Of a stretch of 64,000 nt of DNA, positions 17,726 to 27,298 are shown in pieces. Location of the stretch: NCBI RefSeq assembly GCF_000283655.1, contig NC_016587.1, forward strand, positions 581,254 to 645,253, in the 5' to 3' direction. The stretch is from Azospirillum lipoferum 4B (GTDB lineage: Bacteria > Pseudomonadota > Alphaproteobacteria > Azospirillales > Azospirillaceae). Every line of letters begins with the position of its first letter. The first letter of the stretch is position 1. The notes under the pieces were generated by a model. That model ran no database searches. It saw nothing but the letters and a program-made list of their open reading frames with translations, and was not told the origin of the DNA. The position numbers were made by a program, and so were the translations under genes.

Positions 17726-18721
17726 CTACTGTGGTGAGACGCCCCCGGTCCGGTCAAGGCCGTTGCCATCAAGGCTGCCTCCCGCTGCGCCGGTGGCCTC
17801 GTGCCCATCGCCGGCGTGCGCCCGCCGGAAGGCCTGCGGCGACCGCCCTTCCCGCTTGGTGAAGAAGCGCGAGAAATAGGCCGGATCCTCGAAGCCCAGG
17901 GCATAGCCGATCTCCGCCATGCCGTGGCTGGTATAGATTAGCGACCGTTTGGCCTCCAGCATCAGCCGGGCATGGACCAGCTGCAGGGTCGACAGGCCGG
18001 TGACGCGGCGGCAGGCGGCATTCAGCCGGCCGGGGGTGACGCCCAGCGCCGCGGCATAGCGCTCCACCGGCCAATGCTGGCTGAACCGCTCGTCGATCAT
18101 CGGCCGCAGCCGGGCGAGCAACCGCAAGTCGGGGGATTGCCCCGGCCCGTCCCGGCCCGCCCCGTCCCGCCGGCCGGCCTTCAGCCGCGCCACGGCGACA
18201 AGCAGCAGCATCACATGGGCCGAAATCGCGCTGGCGCGGCCGACATGGTGAGCGCGGAACTCCCCCCGGATGGCGGCGAAGGCATGGGACAGCGCCGCCG
18301 CCTCGTCCGATCCCTCTTCCAAATCCCAGGCCAGCGGCAGGGGCGGAGCCTCGCGCAGCTCCGCCTCCGGCGCGGCGGCAAGCACGCCGGCCAGGAAGCC
18401 CTCCGACATGGTCAGCACATGGCCGTCGGTGCCGGCATCGAAGCGGAAGCCGTGCACCACCTGCGCCGGAACGACGATGAGGGCGGGGGCGCGAAAGGCG
18501 GTTTCCACCCCATCGGCGGTCAGCCACCCACCGCCGCCGGTGACCAGAAGCGCGTGGCTCAACCCGTCGTGGCGGTGGGGCCGGACCTCCCAATTGTACA
18601 AGCGCATCCGTTCCGGGATCGTCTCGATATGGACGAAGCGCAGCTCCGGGACGGCCGGCGGTTCGCCATAGAGCCAATAGCGGGGAATGGGTTCGGCACT
18701 GTGGGCAAGCTGGGCGGACAT
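17726..18721 (-). CDS. pobR: AraC-family regulator, PobR-like activator of pobA
   Basis: 331 aa. The N-terminal half (about residues 25-110) is a cupin-like effector domain with WEVRPHRHDGLSHALLV. The C-terminal AraC helix-turn-helix pair (about 215-310) includes RLMLEAKRSLIYTSHGMAEIGYALGFEDPAYFSRFF. The gene is divergent from pobA with 161 bp between start codons, the usual layout for PobR, which activates 4-hydroxybenzoate hydroxylase when the substrate is present. The effector is inferred from that context. The last roughly 25 residues are low-complexity and Gly-rich. Confidence 0.85.
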   Translation of the reverse strand: MSAQLAHSAEPIPRYWLYGEPPAVPELRFVHIETIPERMRLYNWEVRPHRHDGLSHALLVTGGGGWLTADGVETAFRAPALIVVPAQVVHGFRFDAGTDGHVLTMSEGFLAGVLAAAPEAELREAPPLPLAWDLEEGSDEAAALSHAFAAIRGEFRAHHVGRASAISAHVMLLLVAVARLKAGRRDGAGRDGPGQSPDLRLLARLRPMIDERFSQHWPVERYAAALGVTPGRLNAACRRVTGLSTLQLVHARLMLEAKRSLIYTSHGMAEIGYALGFEDPAYFSRFFTKREGRSPQAFRRAHAGDGHEATGAAGGSLDGNGLDRTGGVSPQ

Positions 18722-18810
18722 CGCACGGGCTCCGACGGTCTGGCGATGAAAAGTACAAGGCTTTCACCGGTTCGTCTATGTCCGGCCGTCCGCTTCCGGG
18801 AATAGCATGA

Positions 18811-20082
<1,272 letters not shown>

Positions 20083-20102
20083 GTGGGGCTACTGCGGCTG
20101 CC

Positions 20103-20149
20103 CCCCTCCCTAACCCTCCCCCGCCCAGCGGGGGAGGGTTAGGGAGGGG
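20103..20149. repeat. Dispersed GC-rich palindrome, copy 1 (perfect 21-bp arms)
   Basis: Arms at 20103-20123 and 20129-20149 are perfect inverted copies around the 5-base loop CCCAG. The same core (CCCTCCCCCGCCCAGCGGGG and flanks) recurs at 51844-51950 and 59086-59190, and a related one begins at 63968. It lies between pobA and the Lin0512-family gene. No T-run follows, so it is a dispersed repeat rather than an obvious intrinsic terminator, though its transcript would fold strongly. Confidence 0.8.
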
Positions 20150-20259
20150 AAAAACCCGCTGCTTCCACCCCCCGAAAATCCCACCCCCGCCCCCTGGCCC
20201 TCCCCGCCTCCGCGCGCCATCATCCTCCTCACCCGACACCGACAGGAAAGCCCGGCGCG

Positions 20260-20616
20260 ATGAAGCAGGTGATGTTCGTGGAACTCGGCATGGGGGTGGA
20301 TCTGCACGGCCAGGACGTGACCAAGGCCGCCGTCCGCGCCGTGCGCAACGCCATAGAACGCAACTCGATGCCCGGCATGCGCGCCCTGGTGGACGGCGAC
20401 ACCGGCAGGATGCAGGTGCGGGTCCACCTTGCCGTGCCGGCCGATGCCGACCGGCTCGACCACGAGGCGGTGAAGGCCGTCTTCCCCTATGGCGCCGTCA
20501 CCATCCACGTCACCGGCGGCGGCATGCTGGCGCCGAGCGGCATCTTCCTCGCCGACAAGAACGACCGCAACGAACAGATCTACGTCGTCAACGCCGCGGT
20601 GGAGGTCGGCCTTTGA
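20260..20616 (+). CDS. Lin0512-family conserved protein
   Basis: 118 aa. The sequence has the features of the Lin0512 family (PF09585): an N-terminal FVELGMGVDLHGQDVTKAA segment, RAVRNAIERNSMPG, and a C-terminal half with PYGAVTIHVTGGGM. Family members are small cytoplasmic proteins of unknown function. They are often encoded with catabolic or ring-hydroxylating genes, and here the gene follows pobA by 177 bp on the same strand. A role linked to aromatic catabolism is only suggested by that position. Confidence 0.8.
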   Translation: MKQVMFVELGMGVDLHGQDVTKAAVRAVRNAIERNSMPGMRALVDGDTGRMQVRVHLAVPADADRLDHEAVKAVFPYGAVTIHVTGGGMLAPSGIFLADKNDRNEQIYVVNAAVEVGL

Positions 20617-20654
20617 GCGTTCCAACCGCCGCGGCGTGAGCTTTGCGGCATGAC

Positions 20655-22340
20655 TCAGCCGGCGCGGATGCCGCCGATGAAGCGGTCCATCTGGCGGGTC
20701 AACTCCTCTGACTGCATCAGCAGATCGGAGGCGGCCTCTTCCACCTGGCTGGCGCCGCTACCGGTTTCGCCGGCCATCTTCTGCATGCCCTGGACGCGGC
20801 TGACCACCTCCTGCGCCCCGTTGGCCGCCTGCTGCACGTTGCGAGCGATCTCGCGGGTCGCCGCTCCCTGCTCCTCGACGGCTGAAGCGATGGTGGTTGC
20901 GGTCTCATTGATGCCGGTGATGGTGCTGCTGATGTCGTCGATGGCAGTGACGACGGAACGGGTGGCGGACTGGATCGTCCCGATCTGGGCGCTGATCTCT
21001 TCTGTGGCCTTCGCCGTCTGATTGGCGAGGTTCTTGACCTCGCCGGCGACCACGGCGAAACCCTTGCCGGCCTCACCGGCCCGCGCCGCCTCGATGGTGG
21101 CGTTCAGTGCCAGCAGGTTGGTCTGCGAAGCGATGGCGTTGATCAGGTTGACCACATCGCCGATCTTACCGGCGGCGGCGGTGAGGCCGGCGACGATCTC
21201 GGCCGTCCGCTGGGTTTCGTCCACCGCCTTCTGGCTCATGCTGGTCGACCGGCTGACTTCGGCGCTGATCGCCTGGATCGACGAAGCCAGCTGCTCCGCC
21301 GCCGCAGCGACGATCTGCACGCCGCTGCCGGCTTCGGAGGCCGCCCGCAGGGTGTGGTCCGACTGCTCGGCCGCATTCCGGGCGATGTCGGTCAGCACGC
21401 CCGAGGTCGAGCGGAGCTGGGATGCCTGCTCGGCAACGCTGTCGACGATGGTCTTGATCTGGGTTTCGAAGCCGTTGGCCAGATCCATCATGCCCTTGCG
21501 CCTGTCGGCCGCGGCCTGTTCGGCGGCCTGTTCGGTGTTGCGGCGCAGGGCCTCCATGGCGATGCCATTGTCCTTGAAGACCTGGACGGCTTGGGCCATC
21601 GCGCCGATCTCGTCCCGCCGCCCGGCTCCTGAGATGGTCACGCCGTGGTCGCCATCGGCCAGCCGGCGCATGGCGGCCGACAGCGCGGCGATGGGCCCGG
21701 TGATCGCCTTGCCCAGATAGGTCGAGGCGATCAGCAGCACCGCGATCACGCCGGCGACCACCGCCAGGGCGCGATAGAGCTTGTCGGCGAAGCTGTTGTC
21801 GATGTCGTCGACATAGACGCCCGACGCGATCACCCAATTCCACGGGGTGAAGGGGGCGTCGTAGGAAATCTTGGCATAGACGGCGCTGCCGCCATTCGGC
21901 TTGGTGAAGCGGTAGGTGGTGAAACCGCCGCCGGCCTGGGCGTTGGCGATCTGATGACGCAGGAAGGGGAAGCCGTCGACGTCCTTCTCCTCCAGACGCA
22001 TCTGGCCTTCGAGTTCCTTGCGCGTGCCATGGACCTCGGTGACGCCATTCGTATTGTAGACGAAGAAGTAATCGCCCTTGCCATACCGCAGGGCGCGGAT
22101 GACGTTCTTCGCGCGCGTCTTGGCCTCTTCCACCGGAAGCGCGCCGCTCATCGCCTCTCGATTGTAATAGTCGGCGATGCTGACGGCTGTTTCCACGATG
22201 TTGCGGATCGCCTGCTTGCGATCCTCGATCATCGATTGCTTCAGACTTGTAAAGTTGTGAAACACGATGGCGAACGAACAAAACAATGCCAGCGCAACAA
22301 GCGCAAGAATCTTTTTCGTTATGCTGAGGTTATTCAACAT
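20655..22340 (-). CDS. Methyl-accepting chemotaxis protein with a single Cache (sCache_2) sensor
   Basis: 561 aa. A first membrane segment (about residues 10-30) precedes a periplasmic single-Cache domain (about 35-190) with [24 protein letters not shown] and [15 protein letters not shown], typical of sCache_2. A second membrane segment (about 192-210), a HAMP domain (about 210-265) and the cytoplasmic signalling domain follow. The CheA/CheW-binding tip is seen in [46 protein letters not shown] lies about 10 bases before the ATG. sCache_2 receptors often sense small organic acids, but the ligand here is unknown. No che genes are nearby. Confidence 0.93.
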   Translation of the reverse strand: MLNNLSITKKILALVALALFCSFAIVFHNFTSLKQSMIEDRKQAIRNIVETAVSIADYYNREAMSGALPVEEAKTRAKNVIRALRYGKGDYFFVYNTNGVTEVHGTRKELEGQMRLEEKDVDGFPFLRHQIANAQAGGGFTTYRFTKPNGGSAVYAKISYDAPFTPWNWVIASGVYVDDIDNSFADKLYRALAVVAGVIAVLLIASTYLGKAITGPIAALSAAMRRLADGDHGVTISGAGRRDEIGAMAQAVQVFKDNGIAMEALRRNTEQAAEQAAADRRKGMMDLANGFETQIKTIVDSVAEQASQLRSTSGVLTDIARNAAEQSDHTLRAASEAGSGVQIVAAAAEQLASSIQAISAEVSRSTSMSQKAVDETQRTAEIVAGLTAAAGKIGDVVNLINAIASQTNLLALNATIEAARAGEAGKGFAVVAGEVKNLANQTAKATEEISAQIGTIQSATRSVVTAIDDISSTITGINETATTIASAVEEQGAATREIARNVQQAANGAQEVVSRVQGMQKMAGETGSGASQVEEAASDLLMQSEELTRQMDRFIGGIRAG

Positions 22341-22626
22341 GAAAGAACACCCTTCCTCTCACGGCGCTTATCAGAACGCCATTCCGTGCCGTTTCCACAT
22401 TCGTCGGGTGTCCTTTTGACATAGCTGAACGGACGTTCAAGAAAAAACTCTATACGATATATCAATGGCAGGTCCGCACATTTGCAGGGGAATGATCCGG
22501 CCGGAATTCGCCGTCTGCGTTCGTAAACGGCCGACGGTCCGGACGCTGTGGACACGACCATCCCTCGCCCGTCATCCCTTGCTCGTTTGGCGACCGTGCA
22601 GGAGCGGATGGGGGGCGGGAACTGCT

Positions 22627-23628
22627 TCAGCCCCGCCCTTCGCGCATCCTCGCCGGTGAAACGCCGAACCAGCGGCGGAAGGCCCGGCTGAAGGCGCTGA
22701 CCTCCGAATAGCCGAGCAGCGCGCCGATGTCGGCGATGGGCACATGGCGCTGGCGGATGTAGACCGCGGCCAGATCGCGCCGCACCCCCTCCACCAGATC
22801 GGAGAAGCTCAGCCCCTCGTCGGCCAGCCGGCGCTGCAGGGTCCAGCGGGCGATGCCGATCCGGTCGGCGATGTCCTCGACATAGGGCGGGCCTTCCGGC
22901 AGCCGCGCCCGCACCTCCGCCTTCACGCGGTCGAGCAGCGGCGGCGTGCCGGTGCCGCGGGCGATGTCGATCAGCGTGCCGCACAGCCCGGTCAGCCGGG
23001 CCATGTCGCCGCCGGGCATGCGGCGGTCGAGATGGCGGTCGCGCAGCAGGATGGCGTTGGTGCGCTGGCCGAAATGGGCGGGCGCGTCGAACAGCGCCTC
23101 GTGCTGGCGCCAACCCTCCGGCTTGGGATGCTCGAAATGCACCTCCTCCGGCATCCACTGCGGCCCCAGGCAGGCGCGCACCACATTGGCGAACATGCCC
23201 ATGGTCAGCTCGGCATCCTGCCGCCGCTCGACGATGCAGCCGTCGAGGATGCGGTATTCCAGCCGCAGCAGCTCGCCCTCGCGGACGAAGCGGGTCTCGG
23301 TCGCCTGCTGATGGAAGGGGAACAGCCGGGCCAGATGGTCCAGCGCCGCACCCAGCGTCGGGGCGGCCAGCGCGATGGAGCCGATCAGCCCCAGCATCTC
23401 CGGCTGGAACTGCCGTCCGAACATCAGGCCGAAATTGTCGTTGCCGGTCTCCGCCGCCGCCACCTCCATCATCGCCACATAGGCGCGGAGGTCGAGCGCC
23501 ACCGTCGGCTGGCCGAGCGCCCGCTCCTCCACGCCAGCGCGGTGGAACACCCGGTCGGGGCAGCCGCCCTGCGCGGCGATGAAGCCGGACACCCCGCAAG
23601 CCGCGGCGGCCAGGATGTTGTTCTGCAC
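22627..23628 (-). CDS. AraC-family regulator with arabinose-binding-like (PF12625) sensor domain
   Basis: About 333 aa from the GTG at 23628; the frame extends to an ATG at 23694 or one at 23733. The GTG is preferred because the product then begins directly with the family fold (NILAAAACGVSGFIAAQGG) and an AGGA sits just upstream. Residues 10-200 resemble the PF12625 sensor of OruR/ArgR-like AraC proteins. The C-terminal HTH pair contains VEDIADRIGIARWTLQRRLADEG and IADIGALLGYSEVSAFSRAFRRWFG. It is not divergent from an obvious target, so its regulon is unknown. Confidence 0.85.
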   Translation of the reverse strand: MQNNILAAAACGVSGFIAAQGGCPDRVFHRAGVEERALGQPTVALDLRAYVAMMEVAAAETGNDNFGLMFGRQFQPEMLGLIGSIALAAPTLGAALDHLARLFPFHQQATETRFVREGELLRLEYRILDGCIVERRQDAELTMGMFANVVRACLGPQWMPEEVHFEHPKPEGWRQHEALFDAPAHFGQRTNAILLRDRHLDRRMPGGDMARLTGLCGTLIDIARGTGTPPLLDRVKAEVRARLPEGPPYVEDIADRIGIARWTLQRRLADEGLSFSDLVEGVRRDLAAVYIRQRHVPIADIGALLGYSEVSAFSRAFRRWFGVSPARMREGRG

Positions 23629-23767
23629 AGATCCTGTGCGGCCCCCGTCAAGGCGGCCGGCAGTGTGCCCAAAAGACGGTCGGTGCGGTCCCATGACACA
23701 GCCCCTCGCAGCCGGTTTGCCGCAACGCAGCAAACATCATGCCGACTTCAGGCTGCCAGAGACCGTT

Positions 23768-23785
23768 CGTATAGGAAATTATACG
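23768..23785. promoter_or_regulatory. Inverted repeat CGTATA-N6-TATACG upstream of the AraC-family gene
   Basis: Perfect 6-bp arms (23768-23773 and 23780-23785) around GGAAAT lie in a short AT-rich patch about 140 bp upstream of the preferred start of the AraC-family gene. It is also about 80 bp beyond the stop of the ABC ATPase gene. The form suits a dimeric regulator's operator. No regulator can be named. Confidence 0.35.
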
Positions 23786-23866
23786 ATGGACTTATGATCG
23801 TGAGGCCAGGGAGCGGCGAATGCCCCCGCACCCCACGGGCGGGAGCACTCTCCGGGCTTTTTCCGA

Positions 23867-24634
23867 TCAGATGCTGTAATTGTCGGCGATTTCCGAGCGC
23901 AGCTGCTCCACCTGATCGCGGAACACCGAGCCGTCGCGGCCGGCGCTGTTGCGCACGTCGCGCACCACCCGCGCCGGGGTGCCGCCCAGCACGATGATGC
24001 GGTCGGCCAGATGCACCGCCTCTTCCAGGTCGTGGGTGACGAACAGCACGGTCTTGCCGGTCTCCTGGTGGATGCGGCGCAGTTCGTCCTGAAGGTTGTG
24101 GCGGGTGATGGCGTCCAGCGCGCCGAAGGGCTCATCCATCAGCAGGATGTCCGGGTCCACCGCCATGGCGCGGGCGATGCCGATGCGCTGGCGCTGGCCG
24201 CCCGACAGCTCGTAGGGCCAGCGGCGGGCATAGCCGTCGAGCCGGACCAGCTTCAGCGCGGCCTCCGCCCGTTGACGCCGCTCGTCGCGGCTGACCGGCA
24301 GGCCCTCCAGCCCGAATTCCACATTGCGGATCACCCGGCGCCAGGGCAGCAGGCGGGAATCCTGGAACACCAGCCCGACCGGCCGGTGGCCGGGACGCTG
24401 GTCCTGGTGGATGGTGACGCCGCCGCTGCGCGCGGTGTGCAGCCCGGCGACGACGCGCAGGAGCGTGGATTTGCCGACGCCCGACGGGCCGACGATGGCG
24501 ACGAAGCTGCCGCGCTCGACCGACAGGTTGACGTCGACCAGCACCGGCGGCGCATCCTTGCCATAGCCGATGGACACGTCCTCCAGGTCGATGACCGACG
24601 CGGCGGTGGTCTTGGAGAGGGTCACCGCTGCCAT
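23867..24634 (-). CDS. ABC transporter ATPase of the SsuB/TauB/NrtD type
   Basis: 255 aa. It is the cytoplasmic ATPase energising the import system encoded with it. It carries Walker A GPSGVGKST, Q-loop VFQDSRLLPWRR, signature LSGGQRQRIGIARAM, Walker B ILLMDEPFGALD and H-loop VTHDLEEAVHLADR. The frame is open well upstream inside the permease gene, but the ATG at 24634 gives the normal family length and overlaps the permease stop by 13 bp, typical of translational coupling. Homology alone does not separate sulfonate, taurine, nitrate and related substrates. Confidence 0.92.
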   Translation of the reverse strand: MAAVTLSKTTAASVIDLEDVSIGYGKDAPPVLVDVNLSVERGSFVAIVGPSGVGKSTLLRVVAGLHTARSGGVTIHQDQRPGHRPVGLVFQDSRLLPWRRVIRNVEFGLEGLPVSRDERRQRAEAALKLVRLDGYARRWPYELSGGQRQRIGIARAMAVDPDILLMDEPFGALDAITRHNLQDELRRIHQETGKTVLFVTHDLEEAVHLADRIIVLGGTPARVVRDVRNSAGRDGSVFRDQVEQLRSEIADNYSI

Positions 24635-25374
24635 GAGAGCACCCGCGACTGAACTTGCATGAACAGGAAATCCGACACGCCGTAGAGCAGCGCGATGGTG
24701 ACCATGTAGAGCACGACGATGTGGGTCGCCAGCAGGCCCGACGCCTCCATCATCCGCATGCCGAGGCCGGAGATGCCGAACAGCTCGGCCGCGACCACCG
24801 TCATCCAGCCCTGCCCCAGCCCGGCGCGCAGGCCCGACAGGATGCCCGGAAGGGCGCCCGGCAGGATGATCTTGAACAGCCGCGGGAACAGCCCGCCCTG
24901 GCCGAAGGCATAGCCCAGCTCGATCAGGTCCTTGTCCACCCCGCGCACCGCGGCGTAGCTGGCGTAATAGTTGATCCAGAACACCGTCAGCGCGATCAGG
25001 AAGGACGCCGCCGCCTCGCTGACGCCGAACCAGATGATGGCGAAGGGGATCCAGGCGATGGCCGGGATCGGGCGCAGCATGCGCACGACCCAGGCCTGGA
25101 AGGCGTCCCACTTGCCCCACAGCGCCGCCGCCGTGCCGAAGGACACGCCGAGGAAGGTGCCCAGCGACAGCCCGACCAGATAATGCGACAGGCTGGCCGT
25201 CACCATCGCCTGCCAGGTGCCGCTCTTGAACTCGGTCAGGAAGGCGGCGGGCACGGCGCTCGGCGACGGCAGCAGCCGGGCCGGCACCACGCCGCTGCGC
25301 GCCACCGCTTCCCACGCCAGCAGGAAGACGACGACGCCCAGCGCCGACAGGGCGATCTTGTTATAGGTCTTCAT
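24622..25374 (-). CDS. ABC transporter permease of the SsuC/TauC type
   Basis: 250 aa, an inner-membrane protein with about six hydrophobic segments. It is a binding-protein-dependent permease of the BPD_transp_1 fold. The cytoplasmic loop that contacts the ATPase is in the region of FKIILPGALPGILSGLRAGLG (about residues 155-175). It sits between the binding protein (30 bp upstream) and the ATPase (13-bp overlap), forming one operon read leftward. Confidence 0.92.
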   Translation of the reverse strand: MKTYNKIALSALGVVVFLLAWEAVARSGVVPARLLPSPSAVPAAFLTEFKSGTWQAMVTASLSHYLVGLSLGTFLGVSFGTAAALWGKWDAFQAWVVRMLRPIPAIAWIPFAIIWFGVSEAAASFLIALTVFWINYYASYAAVRGVDKDLIELGYAFGQGGLFPRLFKIILPGALPGILSGLRAGLGQGWMTVVAAELFGISGLGMRMMEASGLLATHIVVLYMVTIALLYGVSDFLFMQVQSRVLSWQR

Positions 25375-25404
25375 CGGCTTTCCGATATCCCTGGGCGCGC
25401 CGGA

Positions 25405-26445
25405 TTACTTGGCGACGGCGTCGTAGAAGCTGAAATCGAAGGCTTCGGCCACCGGAATGGTCTCGCTGGCCGACCCGATCTCCTTGGTGAAGGCCATCAT
25501 CGCCTCCACCGCCGGCACGACCTTGTGCGGATCGGCGACGAACTTGGAACCCGGACCCTTGAAGGCAGCTTCCAGAGTCGCCGGCTCCATCAGGCCCTTG
25601 CCGAGATAATTGTTCACCAGCTTCGCCGACGCGGCCGGATCCTTGGCGATCATGTCGACGGCGCGGATGTGGGCCTTGACCAGCGCCTTGATGGCCTCGG
25701 GGCTCTTCTTCAGCACTTCGGCGCGGGCGGCGACCACGGTGCCGGGCTGGTCCGGGAACATCTGTGCGCCGGTGGCGAGCAGGGCGACGTTCGGGTCCAT
25801 CTGCTGGGTGACGGTCACCGTCGGCTCGCGGATGGTGGCAGCGTCGAGCGCACCGGCCAGCAGGGCCTGCTGCGTCTTCTCGATGCCCATCGGCACCAGC
25901 TCGACATCGGCCGGATCGACCTTCACCACCTTGAACAGCCAGTGCTTCAGTACGGTGTCGGGAACCGACCCCGGCGGCTGGGTGCCGATCTTCGGCTTGC
26001 GGCCGGTGTCGGCGGCGAACTTCCTGAAGGATTCGGCGGTCGGGTTGGCGCCCACCGCCTTGGCGAAGGGACCGCGGGCGGCCACCACCATCTCCTCCAC
26101 CGCCGAATTGGCGATGACCGAGATGTCGGCGCCCTTGGTGCGGGCGACCAGCACCGGGGCGACACCGGCATAGAGCAGGTCGATCTGGCCGGCGGCCATC
26201 GCCTGGATGGCGTGCGGGCCGGATTCGAAACGGGTCAGCTTCAGCTGGATGCCCGCCTCCTTGGCCCAGCCCTGCCCGTCGACGATGAACAGCGGCGACG
26301 CGGCCAGGATCGGGATGTAGCCGATCTCCAGCTTCACCGGATCGGCGGCGCGCGCGGTGCCAGGCATGACGGCGACGGCCGATGCGGCAGCCGACGCGAG
26401 GGCGACCAGGGCGGCAAGGGTGGAGCGACGGGTCAGGCGGAGCAT
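25405..26445 (-). CDS. SsuA/TauA/NMT1-like periplasmic substrate-binding protein
   Basis: 346 aa from the ATG at 26445, which follows GAGGAT by about 6 bases; an upstream in-frame start at 26484 lacks support. The N-terminus has paired arginines (TRRSTLAALVALA) and a hydrophobic stretch ending ARA-AD, so Sec or possibly Tat export with cleavage near residue 33. The mature protein begins VKLEIGYIPILAASPLFIVDGQGW, typical of the NMT1/SsuA group that binds sulfonates, taurine, nitrate or pyrimidine precursors. It heads a three-gene importer operon. The substrate cannot be told from sequence. Confidence 0.9.
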   Translation of the reverse strand: MLRLTRRSTLAALVALASAAASAVAVMPGTARAADPVKLEIGYIPILAASPLFIVDGQGWAKEAGIQLKLTRFESGPHAIQAMAAGQIDLLYAGVAPVLVARTKGADISVIANSAVEEMVVAARGPFAKAVGANPTAESFRKFAADTGRKPKIGTQPPGSVPDTVLKHWLFKVVKVDPADVELVPMGIEKTQQALLAGALDAATIREPTVTVTQQMDPNVALLATGAQMFPDQPGTVVAARAEVLKKSPEAIKALVKAHIRAVDMIAKDPAASAKLVNNYLGKGLMEPATLEAAFKGPGSKFVADPHKVVPAVEAMMAFTKEIGSASETIPVAEAFDFSFYDAVAK

Positions 26446-26627
26446 CGGATCATCCTCGACTGGGGTTCCGACGCTATTTAGCACGGTTGCGCGTTTGGGG
26501 AAGAGAGATTTTCACATGATCGTGCACGGGAATTTGCAATAGCACACAAAGTTGATGTTATTTAAGGAGTCGGAATAGGCGAAAACCGCGGAAATTGCGG
26601 GTCCGGCGCGGTGCAGGCGGTCCGGAC

Positions 26628-26756
26628 TCAGATCTCCGTCAACAGGTAGAGCGAGACGCCGCAGAGCGAGACACCCACCATCAGGATGGCCACCGCGATG
26701 CGGGTCCACAGCGCGATGTGCGAATCGAGCGGTTCGGCAAAGTCGTCGTCGTCCAT
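26628..26756 (-). CDS. Small single-span membrane protein, 42 aa
   Basis: The ORF starts at ATG 26756, 7 bases after GGAAG, and ends at TGA 26628-26630. The product begins MDDDDFAEPLDSHIALWTRI, giving an acidic N-terminus of about 15 residues. One hydrophobic helix (about residues 20-39, IAVAILMVGVSLCGVSLYLL) follows, then TEI. The acidic head, good ribosome binding site and single clean membrane segment support a real gene. It stands alone between the importer promoter and the DUF1330 gene. I do not recognise a family. Confidence 0.6.
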   Translation of the reverse strand: MDDDDFAEPLDSHIALWTRIAVAILMVGVSLCGVSLYLLTEI

Positions 26757-26900
26757 ATCCGGACTTCCGTCACTGTGGGGGAGGCGGCGGGGCGGACCCC
26801 GCCGGTTCCTGGTGACGGCAAGCGATAGCGGGGCCGTGTTGCCGCCATGTGTCCCGCGGACGGCCTTGTGTAACGGTTGGTAACGGCGCCCTCCGGCGCG

Positions 26901-27188
26901 TTACAGCCCCTCCACCACGATCATCTTGAAGTCGGCGGCATCGCGCCGGGCTTCGCGCGCCTTGCGGTATTCCGGGCTGTCGTAGAAGGCCTTGGCACTG
27001 CCCAAGTCCGGGAATTCCAGGATGACGATGCGGTTGGGCTGCCAGTCGCCTTCCAGCACCGCCGTTTCGCCGCCGCGGCTGAGGAAGCGCCCGCCATTCC
27101 TGGCGATCGCATCGGGGGTCAGCGACTTGTAGACCTCATAGGCGACCGGGTCGGTCACGCGCACGTCGGCGATGATGTAGGCGGCCAT
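26901..27188 (-). CDS. DUF1330-family protein
   Basis: 95 aa. The whole protein matches the DUF1330 (PF07045) dimeric ferredoxin-like fold: AAYIIADVRVTDPVAYEVY at the start, GGRFLSRGGETAVLEGDW in the middle, RIVILEFPDLGSAKAFYDSPEY, and a C-terminal FKMIVVEGL strand. Members are small cytoplasmic proteins related to the EthD/antibiotic-monooxygenase fold, mostly of unknown function. It is separated from pntB by a terminator hairpin, so it is probably an independent transcript. Confidence 0.88.
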   Translation of the reverse strand: MAAYIIADVRVTDPVAYEVYKSLTPDAIARNGGRFLSRGGETAVLEGDWQPNRIVILEFPDLGSAKAFYDSPEYRKAREARRDAADFKMIVVEGL

Positions 27189-27226
27189 GGTTTCCGCATC
27201 CTCTCTTGTCTTTTTCGGCCCAAAGA

Positions 27227-27260
27227 AAAGGGCGCGGGAAGCTTCGCCCCCGCGCCCTTT
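27227..27260 (-). terminator. Intrinsic terminator downstream of pntB
   Basis: A perfect 12-bp stem (27227-27238 with 27249-27260, AAAGGGCGCGGG type) has a 10-base loop. Read on the minus strand, the stem is followed by TTTTCTTT. It lies 38 bp beyond the pntB stop and before the DUF1330 gene, so it should end the pnt operon transcript. Confidence 0.75.
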
Positions 27261-27298
27261 CCGGTCAATTGCAGATGGATGCCGCAGATGGACGCCGA

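Noticed and set aside
20103-20149. The 21-bp-arm palindrome after pobA as an intrinsic terminator
   Set aside because: No T-run follows, and the same sequence recurs in unrelated gaps, so a dispersed repeat is the better call.
22465-22659. 64-codon plus-strand ORF between the chemoreceptor and the AraC gene
   Set aside because: No ribosome binding site, no recognisable features, and it overlaps the 3' end of the AraC gene on the other strand.
24655-26481. 608-codon plus-strand frame opposite the ABC importer
   Set aside because: It is the antisense of permease and binding-protein genes that carry clear family motifs; the predicted product is His/Arg/Gly-rich with no domain.
26525-26545. Sigma-54-like GCACG...TTGCA sequence near 26530
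   Set aside because: The gap between elements is one base too long, the -24 GG is absent, and no rightward gene follows.
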